DNA of 8,770 nt from Planctomycetaceae bacterium (GTDB lineage: Bacteria; Planctomycetota; Planctomycetia; Pirellulales; Thermoguttaceae): positions 1 to 8,770 of the forward strand of contig JAITAZ010000377.1 in assembly GCA_031283825.1 (NCBI GenBank), in the 5' to 3' direction. Of this stretch, positions 1 to 6,680 are shown in pieces. The notes beneath the pieces were generated by a model. That model saw nothing but the letters and a program-made list of their open reading frames with translations. It was not told the DNA's origin and made no database searches. The translations under genes were made by a program, and so were the position numbers. Position 1 is the first letter of the stretch; each line of letters opens with the position of its first letter.

Positions 1-110
1 GCTATACTTCAAGCGATAACAAATGTTTGGTTTTTTCGGTAAAAAATAATGAACCAGATTAAAAATTTATTGTATCAGTTCACAATTTGTAAATTATGAA
101 TTATGAATTT

Positions 111-129
111 AAAAACCGTGAACAGTTAC
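111..129 (-). repeat. Dispersed palindrome copy 1 (consensus GTAACCGTTCACGGTTTTT)
   Basis: Read on the minus strand this is GTAACTGTTCACGGTTTTT, one of four clear copies in the window (the others are at 5441-5460, 5667-5686 and 8713-8730). The core AACCGTTCACGGTT is an inverted repeat of two 6-bp arms around a 2-base centre; in this copy one arm carries a G-to-A type change (ACAGTT instead of ACGGTT). All copies are intergenic. Function is unknown: it could be a protein-binding site or a REP-like dispersed repeat. Confidence 0.7.
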
Positions 130-287
130 AAAAAAAGAACCTTTTGTTACCATTCAATGTATATATTACTAAAAGTGAATTATTAAAAATTCCTAAAAAA
201 TTATTTTATAGCAACGCTTTGAATTTTTTGTCGTCTGCATTGACTTGAAACTCATAAACCTACTTTTTCTATTTTACTCTTTAGATA

Positions 288-318
288 TTGACAAATTCTA
301 AAGCACAAATCGTATAAC
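288..318 (+). promoter_or_regulatory. Sigma70-like promoter abutting the start codon of the GAP1-N2 gene
   Basis: A perfect TTGACA (-35) lies at 288-293. A TATA-type -10 follows: GTATAA at 312-317 (18-base spacing) or TATAAC at 313-318 (19-base spacing). The ATG begins at 323, only 4 to 5 bases after the -10 box. Transcription normally starts about 6 to 7 bases downstream of the -10, so the message would begin at or next to the ATG and be leaderless or nearly so. No Shine-Dalgarno sequence precedes this ATG, which fits. The -35 match is strong; the leaderless reading is inference. Confidence 0.5.
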
Positions 319-322
319 AAAT

Positions 323-3300
323 ATGACACACGAATTGATTTTGACATCCGCCGCTCAAGGTTTAGAATCAGAAGGCGGCGGATTTTGCGTCGTCGCCGCT
401 GATAACAAATTTCCAGAATCCCTGATCGAAAACCTATTTCAAATAAGCGACTACAGATACCACTCGCAAGATCCAGACGACTTAAATCAAAACGCCATCA
501 TCTACTCGCACACAATAATTAAACCAACAACTACTCCTTCTCAATCTTCGTCTTCGTCGTCTTCCTTTCCTATTCTTCCATCTTTCGTAAAGAAACCCAA
601 TAACGCTTTGTCAGAACCCATCTGGCACGTTCTCTCCAGAATCGCGCCATCCGGCAAAGATTATCAAGATAAACCCAATCGATTAGCTCACCACATTGTC
701 TTAAACGAATCCGAACTCGTCGTCGAAGGTCCCGCATGGTTGCTCGCATTGGCAGGATTCCACTTTACCCAATGGTACACCCCGCCAATAAATTTTCCGC
801 TAGGTCGCCCAATTCCAACTATCTCGCTCTACGGAATCCCTCCGCAAACCTGCCGCCAAAAAATCGCTCGAGAACGCTTGAAACTCGACCCGCAAAAAAT
901 GTCAATCAATCCTCGACAACAAATCAACGCCGAAACAATTCGTCAAATCATACAAATCAACGAAGAACAAATCGCCTCCGCCGACTTTCCAACCTCGCCA
1001 TGCTCAACATGGAAAAATATCACCGGAGACGCCGGATGGGGAGGCGTACTCGCCGAATCCGCCCGAAACATAAAAGAAGCCGCAATCATCTACCCGCAAG
1101 GCACAAATCTATTACCACTTTTCGTCGAATCGCTCGCAATCCTTCCCGCTCAATTTCTCTGGAATACCACTTTCACAACATTCTACATCGACCCCAAAAA
1201 TAATATCGACACAAATAAACCCGCAACAAATAAAAATTTTCGACAACCTCAAAAAACAAAACAAAATTCGCCCCTACTCAACATGCCATACCAATGGAAA
1301 GGCGTCGTCAAAGGTTCGCCGGAAGCAGAAATATTGAAAAATCGTAACGATATTTTAATAATCGACCTGACAAGAAAACCCGTCGAATCGCCCGAAGGAA
1401 TATTCGTAAAATTCGCTACTACCGGAGACGAAAACAATCTGCCATTCGAAACTCTACAAACAATAAATTCCGAGTCCAACGCTCACGAATCCGCCGACAC
1501 AATTATCGATCCAATAAATCCGCAAACCAATAACGCCAACAAATCGACAACGTCTGTTCTCTCGACAAATTCAAACGCTGAATCTAACCCCAATACCACA
1601 GACTCAAAAACCTCCGAATCGCTCAATCTCGCCAACATAAAATTTGAACCCAACACCGAACCGGCGAATCTGTCATTGTCTGCGCAAGCAACAACAACGT
1701 CCAATTCCGCCGCGACTACCGTTGATTCCCAAACTACAATTCAGCCGCCGCCTATTCCAAATATCGTTATCAATGATTCAACAAACGCAAAAAATAAAAT
1801 TTCGCCAACAACACAAAACGCAAGCAAAATTTTGAATCGTGCGCTGCGGGCTTTGTCGAAAAATCAGTTTTATCTCATTTACGCCGTCGCGCTGGCAATT
1901 ATCGTCGGCTTGCTGATTTTAGTTATAGACCAAATCACAGGATTCGGCACCGTTCAATCTCTATTCGGACAAAAAAAATCGTCGAAAATAATCGACGCCA
2001 AACCGCCAACAATAATTGTTCAACCAATAACTACTAACGACATCGACGAAGAAGAAAAAAAGAAAAAAGACGCCGAAAACGCTAAAGCCGAAAAACAAAG
2101 AAAACTCGAAGAAACTCTGCTCGCAATAAACAAAAAACGTAAAGAAGACACCGCCGCATTAGACAAATATATTCGTCAATTTAACTTTCCTCCATACCTG
2201 CCGCTCACGCCGCCAACCATAAAAGAAAACAGAATTATCGTACCAAAAAATTATTCCATTTGCACCAACTTGACCGGATTACATCAATACGGCTCCGCCC
2301 TGAAATTAGAATGGATTTCACTATGGGACTTCAACGACAGAAAAATCGAAACGCGAAAATTAAAATTCAATCTCAACGACCCAAAAGATCAAGATAACTC
2401 GACAGACCAAGAAGATCAACCGACAGATTCAGACAAAATGTCAAACGATAACTCGCCCAAAAAACAATCGCATTACAGATTCGTACATTTAATCGACGAT
2501 AACAATCACACGCCGGATAAGCCGGATAAGCCGGATAATAATCCAGATAATCACGAGTCAGACGATCAAATTGTATTTCCTGATCCGAATCGATTTGAAT
2601 GGGAAGTAGTCGCGATAATTCAAAACAATAAAACAAAAAATAATAACGACAATAACAGCAACCCAAACGACAAAAACGACAACGCAAATAATGACGCAAA
2701 TAAAATTACGGAAGTTAAATTATTTCATCTCAAATTGGAGGAAAACGGGTTGCATATCAAGTGGGAGCGAAGCGGTCTTTTGCCGGCGTATTTTTATGAT
2801 ACGCTTCGCGTTTCGCTTGGATTTTTACGTTTCTCGGTCGAGCAATTTGTTGATTCAGACGAGTCTAACGAATCGAATGAGTCGAATGAGTCAAAAGAGT
2901 CGAATGATTCGGGTCAATTTGAATATTTTGTTCAACTTTTCGAGCCGCAATTAGTATCGCCGATTTCTCCTCATACAGTTTTTAACGACAAGACGACACA
3001 ATTTCCAGTTTTGACACCGCTTGCAATTACGCCTTGGGAATCGTTGTTTAGTAATTCTGATTACTTCGAGTACAAATTTAATTTAGAGGTCAAGGTTAAA
3101 CCGGAAACGATTACAGACGTCTTAACTGAAATTAAAAAAGCCGAGCAATCGCAATCGGCGGAGATCAATTTTACGACAAAGAAGGTCGAGGCAAAACGTA
3201 AAAAACTTGACGAGTTGAATAATTCGATAGAGGAGTATTTTCCGCTTCAGACAAAATTTACTGCCGATACAGAAACAACTACAATCACATGGACAGATTC

Positions 3301-3685
3301 TTTCAACGCCGAATTAGAACTTCTACAAAAAAATATAGAAACAACTAAATTGGAATCTAAACAAGTCAAGAACGAGTTGGAACAAGTTACGCAAAAATCT
3401 TTTAACATCGGCGCGGATCCAAACAAAGCCGCCGAAGAACGAAAAGAATTAGACGCCAAAACAACAGAGCTGGAACAAAAAAGTAGAGAACTGTCGAATA
3501 ACGATTTCGAGTTAAACAGTAGAATTAAAAATTTGCCGGAGTCTCATAAAGTTGTGATGAGTAACAAGGAGATTCAATTTGACTATTCAGTTTATTTAAC
3601 TTCCGGCAAAAACAAACGAGAACTGTTAATAATGACAACCTCAAATAATAAGATCAATGAGAAAATAAATAAAAAGCCTCGTTGA
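323..3685 (+). CDS. Large GAP1-N2 domain membrane protein with coiled coils
   Basis: The 1120-residue protein opens with what I recognise as a GAP1-N2 domain (GTPase-associated protein 1, N-terminal type 2), about residues 1-355. Landmarks are ELILTSAAQGLE (4-15), RLAHHIVL (120-127), GPAW (136-139), TGDAGWGG (234-241) and LWNTTFTTFY (279-288). A Ser/Thr/Asn-rich linker (about 380-510) leads to one transmembrane helix (516-535). Arg/Lys residues before the helix suggest a cytoplasmic N-terminus and an exported C-terminus. A Lys/Glu-rich coiled coil follows (about 573-615), then an unrecognised, probably beta-rich region broken by Asp/Asn-rich low-complexity stretches (DKP repeats near 730, ESN repeats at 847-863). 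Two further coiled-coil regions lie at about 934-975 and 990-1072. The start is fixed because the domain begins within the first few residues. GAP1 proteins are known from bacterial NTP-dependent signalling and conflict loci with GTPases; none is visible here, so partner and function remain unknown. Confidence 0.85.
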   Translation: MTHELILTSAAQGLESEGGGFCVVAADNKFPESLIENLFQISDYRYHSQDPDDLNQNAIIYSHTIIKPTTTPSQSSSSSSSFPILPSFVKKPNNALSEPIWHVLSRIAPSGKDYQDKPNRLAHHIVLNESELVVEGPAWLLALAGFHFTQWYTPPINFPLGRPIPTISLYGIPPQTCRQKIARERLKLDPQKMSINPRQQINAETIRQIIQINEEQIASADFPTSPCSTWKNITGDAGWGGVLAESARNIKEAAIIYPQGTNLLPLFVESLAILPAQFLWNTTFTTFYIDPKNNIDTNKPATNKNFRQPQKTKQNSPLLNMPYQWKGVVKGSPEAEILKNRNDILIIDLTRKPVESPEGIFVKFATTGDENNLPFETLQTINSESNAHESADTIIDPINPQTNNANKSTTSVLSTNSNAESNPNTTDSKTSESLNLANIKFEPNTEPANLSLSAQATTTSNSAATTVDSQTTIQPPPIPNIVINDSTNAKNKISPTTQNASKILNRALRALSKNQFYLIYAVALAIIVGLLILVIDQITGFGTVQSLFGQKKSSKIIDAKPPTIIVQPITTNDIDEEEKKKKDAENAKAEKQRKLEETLLAINKKRKEDTAALDKYIRQFNFPPYLPLTPPTIKENRIIVPKNYSICTNLTGLHQYGSALKLEWISLWDFNDRKIETRKLKFNLNDPKDQDNSTDQEDQPTDSDKMSNDNSPKKQSHYRFVHLIDDNNHTPDKPDKPDNNPDNHESDDQIVFPDPNRFEWEVVAIIQNNKTKNNNDNNSNPNDKNDNANNDANKITEVKLFHLKLEENGLHIKWERSGLLPAYFYDTLRVSLGFLRFSVEQFVDSDESNESNESNESKESNDSGQFEYFVQLFEPQLVSPISPHTVFNDKTTQFPVLTPLAITPWESLFSNSDYFEYKFNLEVKVKPETITDVLTEIKKAEQSQSAEINFTTKKVEAKRKKLDELNNSIEEYFPLQTKFTADTETTTITWTDSFNAELELLQKNIETTKLESKQVKNELEQVTQKSFNIGADPNKAAEERKELDAKTTELEQKSRELSNNDFELNSRIKNLPESHKVVMSNKEIQFDYSVYLTSGKNKRELLIMTTSNNKINEKINKKPR
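2512..2538 (+). repeat. Three tandem copies of a 9-bp unit (gccggataa) within the coding region
   Basis: Three identical 9-bp units, gccggataa, run head to tail inside the GAP1-N2 gene and encode repeated Asp-Lys-Pro in the exported Asp/Asn-rich segment. Perfect identity suggests recent expansion by replication slippage. The unit is a multiple of three, so copy-number change would keep the reading frame. Confidence 0.85.
2861..2905 (+). repeat. Five tandem copies of a 9-bp unit (consensus gagtcgaat) encoding Glu-Ser-Asn
   Basis: Five imperfect 9-bp units (gagtctaac, gaatcgaat, gagtcgaat, gagtcaaaa, gagtcgaat) encode an acidic Glu-Ser-Asn tripeptide repeat at residues 847-861 of the GAP1-N2 protein. 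This is probably a flexible linker in the region after the membrane helix. Frame is preserved because the unit is 9 bp. Confidence 0.85.
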
Positions 3686-3753
3686 TTATTTTTTTATGGT
3701 GATATTAAAAGGTAATCAATGTTAGGTAAAAATTAAAGAAAGCGGGTATAAAA

Positions 3754-5256
3754 ATGAAAGATCAGATTAAGGAATTGTATGTTGGCGTGGATGTCGGCGG
3801 GACGAAGATTCAGGCGTCGTTGATAACGGGCGATGGTTCGGTGTTAGCGAGTAATCGACGTAGTACGCCGCGTAATTGTCCTTCGGAGCAGACAATTGAT
3901 ACAATTGAAGAATCGATACATGAGCTTTTAAGGTTTCAGAATCAATCATTAGATCAGTTGTGCGGGGTAGGCGTTGCGGTTCCGGGCGTAGTTTGTTCGG
4001 GGACTGGCAATGTGGTAGTTACGCCTAATATGAATTTATCCGGCGTTGAGCTTGGTCGGGTGATGAGGGAGCGTTTGGGCGGAGTTAGAGTGGAGGTTGG
4101 CAATGATTGTAATCTTGGCGCGCTTGGCGAGTGTTGGCTTGGCAGTGGTCGTCAATCGGAGATGATGGTAGGAATTTTTGTTGGGACTGGGATAGGCGCA
4201 GGGATTGTCAAGGATCATCGTTTGGTTTTGGGCGCGGGTCAGGTTGCGGGCGAGATTGGTCATATTGTTTTGCAGTTGCCTTGTGAGAGTTGGCGTTCTC
4301 AATTGCGTTTAAAGAAGGGTGATCGTAAGCGGATTATGCGTGATTTTTCCAGACGTGTTGTGGGAGTGAGAAAGGTCAAGTTAGCGAAAAAGTCGGCGAC
4401 TAGTTCGATGGGGTTGGTTCAATGCGGTTGTGGAAATTATGGTTGTTTTGAGTCGTTAGCGAGTAGGTCGGCGATTGAGCGTTATATTCGCGAGGCGATT
4501 TCGTGTGGGGCGAAGTCTTCGATTGCGGATTATAATGGCGGCAAGTTGGACGTAATAAAGAGCGGTTCGATTGCAAAGGCGTTGAAGAGCGGCGACGAGG
4601 TCGTAACGGTGATTGTAAATTATGCGGCGACGGTGATTGGTCATGCGTGTTTGAGCGTGAGACATTTGCTTGATCCTGATGTTATAATGCTTGGCGGCGG
4701 CGTGATTGAGGCGTGTCAGAAGTATATGATGCCGGTGATTGAATCTGTGATTGCGTCTGACAGGTTATTATCTGTATCGAGTTCTCGTCGGATTTTGGTT
4801 TCTTCGCTTGGGGACAGTGCTGTGGTTTTGGGTGCGGTTGCGTTTGTACGCGGGGCGGAGTCGAGTACGTTTGATCAGATTTGTGAATCGATACCGAAGT
4901 ATCCTCATATTTTGATGTTGGCGGATGAAGTGATACATATTGACGATGTAGCTTATATGTCGGACATTTTGATTTTATCAGATGGAGTGATACATGCGAG
5001 ACCAAGAACGCCGAAAAAGGACCCAGATGGATTTAGGTTTAAGGACATTGAAACGGTAACGCAAGGCGGCACTGATTTGCTTATTTTAGCGACTCCTGCC
5101 GCTGAAAAAACTACATTATCTGAAAAGTGTAGAGATTATCTTTACAGACGCGGCATAGAGTACAGGATACTTCAGCTACGTGAAGCTGTTCAATTATACA
5201 ACAATTTCAACGGCAGACATTCCGCCGTTTTCCATTTTATGGAAGTAAAAGATTAG
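3754..5256 (+). CDS. ROK-family sugar kinase fused to a C-terminal Mth938-like (DUF498) domain
   Basis: Residues 1 to about 367 form a ROK (repressor/ORF/kinase) domain that would phosphorylate a hexose such as glucose using ATP. It has the phosphate loop DVGGTK (13-18), GND with the probable catalytic base Asp118, FVGTGIGAG, GEIGH (166-170), the zinc motif CGCGNYGCFE (224-233, with His170) and LGGGV near the end. There is no N-terminal helix-turn-helix, so it is a kinase rather than a NagC/Mlc repressor. Two features are odd. About 40 extra, Arg/Lys-rich residues separate His170 from Cys224. About 115-130 residues follow the kinase fold, ending a 500-residue protein where about 300-320 is usual. 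From about 390 this tail fits the Mth938/DUF498 fold (HIDDVAYMSDILILSDG; DLLILAT; RRGIEYRIL; REAVQLYNNFN). It starts 68 bases after the preceding gene with only a weak purine-rich leader. Substrate is unproven. Confidence 0.88.
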   Translation: MKDQIKELYVGVDVGGTKIQASLITGDGSVLASNRRSTPRNCPSEQTIDTIEESIHELLRFQNQSLDQLCGVGVAVPGVVCSGTGNVVVTPNMNLSGVELGRVMRERLGGVRVEVGNDCNLGALGECWLGSGRQSEMMVGIFVGTGIGAGIVKDHRLVLGAGQVAGEIGHIVLQLPCESWRSQLRLKKGDRKRIMRDFSRRVVGVRKVKLAKKSATSSMGLVQCGCGNYGCFESLASRSAIERYIREAISCGAKSSIADYNGGKLDVIKSGSIAKALKSGDEVVTVIVNYAATVIGHACLSVRHLLDPDVIMLGGGVIEACQKYMMPVIESVIASDRLLSVSSSRRILVSSLGDSAVVLGAVAFVRGAESSTFDQICESIPKYPHILMLADEVIHIDDVAYMSDILILSDGVIHARPRTPKKDPDGFRFKDIETVTQGGTDLLILATPAAEKTTLSEKCRDYLYRRGIEYRILQLREAVQLYNNFNGRHSAVFHFMEVKD

Positions 5257-5336
5257 TTGAATTTCAATTGTTTTTAATCAAATCAAATCAATTATCTGTG
5301 TTAATCTGTTTTATCGTCGGCTACTACCGACCGACA

Positions 5337-5357
5337 CGACCTTTCGGCGAAAGGTCG
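5337..5357. repeat. Perfect hairpin, 9-bp stem with 3-base loop
   Basis: The stem arms cgacctttc (5337-5345) and gaaaggtcg (5349-5357) pair perfectly around the loop ggc. It lies about 80 bases beyond the stop codon of the ROK-fusion gene and could halt or protect its transcript. No T-run follows on either strand, so it is not a classical intrinsic terminator. It sits next to other repeats and may simply be part of a repeat unit. Confidence 0.6.
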
Positions 5358-5364
5358 CCTACCT

Positions 5365-5392
5365 GATCTGGGGTAGCAAGTGCGTAACATGA
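5365..5392 (+). repeat. 28-bp dispersed repeat, copy A
   Basis: This segment begins gatctggggtagc and ends gtgcgtaacatga. It matches 8073-8100 at 26 of 28 positions in the same orientation; the differences are T/G near the start and A/C in the middle. The copies lie about 2.7 kb apart, both intergenic, with unrelated flanks. Here the preceding ctacc can pair with ggtag to form a small hairpin. The role is unknown. Confidence 0.8.
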
Positions 5393-5440
5393 GATAGTAA
5401 TATATCAGTGTAATAATTTTACCGGACAATTTTATTTTTC

Positions 5441-5686
5441 GTAACCATTCACGGTTTTTTAATTCGGAATTGAGTTTTGAGTAATACAAGCGGCAAGCGG
5501 AATATTTGTTTTGTAATTATTATGAATGCGCATGAAATAATCATTGCCAATAACAATAAATTAAAAACCGCTTGTAGAGACGCAATGCCTTGCGTCTCAT
5601 TGTTCGATCAAAAGATCACCGATAGAGACGCAAAGCATTGCGTCTCTACATTGGGTTTAGCAATTTAAAAATCCGTGAACGGTTAC
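5441..5686. repeat. 246-bp unit bounded by inverted copies of the dispersed palindrome (MITE-like)
   Basis: The left end, gtaaccattcacggtttttt (5441-5460), and the right end (5667-5686), which reads gtaaccgttcacggattttt on the minus strand, are inverted copies of the dispersed 18-20-bp palindrome. Between them lie A/T-rich sequence and a pair of nested inverted repeats (5573-5650). There is no transposase frame and I see no clear target-site duplication. It resembles a small non-autonomous inverted-repeat element or a paired REP-like unit; calling it mobile is inference. Confidence 0.55.
5573..5650. repeat. Nested inverted repeats with GAGACGCAA/TTGCGTCTC hairpins
   Basis: Two hairpins lie head to head. 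The first has arms gagacgcaa (5577-5585) and ttgcgtctc (5590-5598) with a 4-base loop. The second has arms tagagacgcaa (5623-5633) and ttgcgtctcta (5638-5648), also with a 4-base loop. The two halves, 5573-5598 and 5625-5650, are themselves inverted copies matching at 25 of 26 positions, so the segment could fold as two small hairpins or one long one. GAGACGCAA-type palindromes recur between genes in several AT-rich bacterial genomes, as I recall. Confidence 0.8.
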
Positions 5687-5737
5687 TAAATATTCCGCTG
5701 AAATATTACAAATTATGTTTGATTCAAATTAAAATTT

Positions 5738-5764
5738 TCTCTGTGTTCTCTGTGTTCTCTGTGG
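5738..5764 (+). repeat. Three tandem copies of a 9-bp unit (tctctgtgt)
   Basis: The units tctctgtgt, tctctgtgt and tctctgtgg run head to tail just beyond the stop codon of the minus-strand lipoprotein gene. The repeat is intergenic and has no coding role. It shares its 9-bp period with the other tandem repeats in this window. Confidence 0.85.
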
Positions 5765-5776
5765 TTTAAAATAATT

Positions 5777-6571
5777 TTAGAGATTCCCTTTTACGCTTTT
5801 ATCTGTATTTTGCGGAGGTATCACTGACGTTTGCATTTCAATTGCTGAGGTTGACGAATCTGTGTTGGCGGTTGAGTTGTTCGGATTGTTAGATTTGATA
5901 TGAGATTTTTCGTATGCGATGGTTGTGTCGGTAATGCCGGATCTTATTCCGCTACTTAGGTCGTTGTTGGATTCAGATTGTAGGAGAATTGACGATCTTT
6001 TTATTATTGACGATTCTGATTTGCTTTCGAATAATTTTGCGAGTAGATATTCTATTGCTTGTTGTGAATTTTGAAAGACTTGTTTATTGATTGCGTTGAT
6101 TAAATATTTGGGTTCGATGAAAATGGGCAGTGGGTCGTTTATATCTGCGTTTTTGGCGACTTGTTCGATTAGGTTGCGTTCCATGCGAGTTAATTGATGT
6201 CCGGCGCAGAGTTCGATGAACAGGGCGGAAGGACTATCTGCGGTGGTTTTCATGCGGTAGGCGAGGTATCTTTCGAATATCACTGCAACGGCAATAAGGG
6301 CAATAAATCCAATAACAGCAGTGAGATAGCCGAACACGGTTTCGTTGTCGTTTTCGTATTTAACGTCTCGTAGGCTTCGGCTCATTGTTCCGACATCGGT
6401 TTTTGTCGTTCCTTTTGTGCCGCGGTTTGAGTATTGATCGATTCTTGTTCGATCTGGTTTGAAAATATTTATGTTATTATCGCCTTTGCCGTCTTGACGC
6501 GAGCATGACACGCAAAAAATAACAGCGATAAGAAACAGTTTAATCAAAAATATTGGATGATAAGATTTCAT
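5777..6571 (-). CDS. Putative lipoprotein/membrane protein of unknown function
   Basis: The 264-residue product begins with a hydrophobic signal (residues 7-22) ending in CVSC, so Cys23 is a plausible lipidation site, although the -3 residue (Cys) is unusual for a lipobox. A polar spacer (24-78) leads to a second strong hydrophobic helix (79-99), followed by a compact helical region (about 114-184, with ALFIELCAGHQLTRMERNLI and LPIFIEPKYL). The remainder is a Ser/Asn/Thr-rich tail (185-264). The helical region resembles a motif I recall from uncharacterised planctomycete membrane proteins (a short 'LCxxHxLxxxE...FIEPxxL' pattern); I cannot assign a function. The start is supported by a good Shine-Dalgarno sequence (6577-6583). 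The gene converges on the ROK fusion and diverges from the hisG side, so it is probably transcribed alone. Confidence 0.75.
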   Translation of the reverse strand: MKSYHPIFLIKLFLIAVIFCVSCSRQDGKGDNNINIFKPDRTRIDQYSNRGTKGTTKTDVGTMSRSLRDVKYENDNETVFGYLTAVIGFIALIAVAVIFERYLAYRMKTTADSPSALFIELCAGHQLTRMERNLIEQVAKNADINDPLPIFIEPKYLINAINKQVFQNSQQAIEYLLAKLFESKSESSIIKRSSILLQSESNNDLSSGIRSGITDTTIAYEKSHIKSNNPNNSTANTDSSTSAIEMQTSVIPPQNTDKSVKGNL

Positions 6572-6576
6572 TTTTA

Positions 6577-6583
6577 TTCCTTT
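6577..6583 (-). promoter_or_regulatory. Ribosome binding site of the minus-strand lipoprotein gene
   Basis: On the minus strand the sequence AAAGGAAT precedes the ATG with 5 bases between. This is the only convincing Shine-Dalgarno sequence in the window and it fixes the start at 6571. The GAP1-N2, hisG and nitroreductase genes have A/T-rich leaders without one. Confidence 0.6.
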
Positions 6584-6680
6584 AATGTTATCAAAAATTT
6601 TTGTTACAAAAAATCGGCGGAGAATTTAAGGTTGTAGTATATCTAACAAAAACAAAAAAACCAGTTCTGTCTATTGGGGA

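Larger units (their letters stand above)
1..322. other. Non-coding, AT-rich region upstream of the GAP1-N2 gene
   Basis: I find no credible gene on either strand here. The stretch holds a short period-7 repeat (attatga twice, 93-106), a copy of a dispersed palindrome (111-129) and a candidate promoter (288-318). A more degenerate, oppositely oriented copy of the palindrome may lie at 72-88, matching the family at about 13 of 17 positions. The rest is A/T-rich sequence in which I see nothing specific. Confidence 0.6.
5257..5776. other. Repeat-rich spacer between converging genes
   Basis: These 520 bases separate the ends of the ROK-fusion gene and the minus-strand lipoprotein gene. They hold a 9-bp-stem hairpin (5337-5357), a 28-bp repeat shared with 8073-8100, a 246-bp unit bounded by inverted copies of the dispersed palindrome (5441-5686) with nested GAGACGCAA hairpins, and a 9-bp tandem repeat (5738-5764). 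A short aatcaa-type run sits at about 5277-5291. The open frames that cross this region are made of repeat sequence and I do not consider them genes. Confidence 0.75.

Noticed and set aside
736..1203. 155-codon frame overlapping the GAP1-N2 gene, with similar overlapping frames on both strands of the ROK and hisG genes
   Set aside because: They lie wholly inside genes with clear homology in another frame and have Arg/Asn-rich low-information translations typical of shadow frames.
3682..3720. Intrinsic terminator after the GAP1-N2 gene
   Set aside because: Only a weak A/T match (gatta...taatc with mismatched arms) is present and the T-run is inside the arm rather than after a GC-rich stem.
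3747..3752. TATAAA as a -10 box for the ROK-fusion gene
   Set aside because: It touches the start codon and no credible -35 lies 16-18 bases upstream; A/T-rich leaders give such hits by chance.
3754..5256. ROK transcriptional repressor of the NagC/Mlc type
   Set aside because: The protein begins directly with the kinase phosphate loop (DVGGTK at residues 13-18) and has no N-terminal DNA-binding helix-turn-helix.
5301..5668. Two short open frames (minus 5301-5489 and plus 5477-5668) in the spacer between converging genes
   Set aside because: Both are built from repeat sequence (28-bp repeat, dispersed palindrome, GAGACGCAA hairpins), have no recognisable domain and no ribosome binding site.
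5441..5686. A complete insertion sequence
   Set aside because: There are inverted ends, but no transposase frame and no clear target-site duplication, so at most it is a small non-autonomous element.
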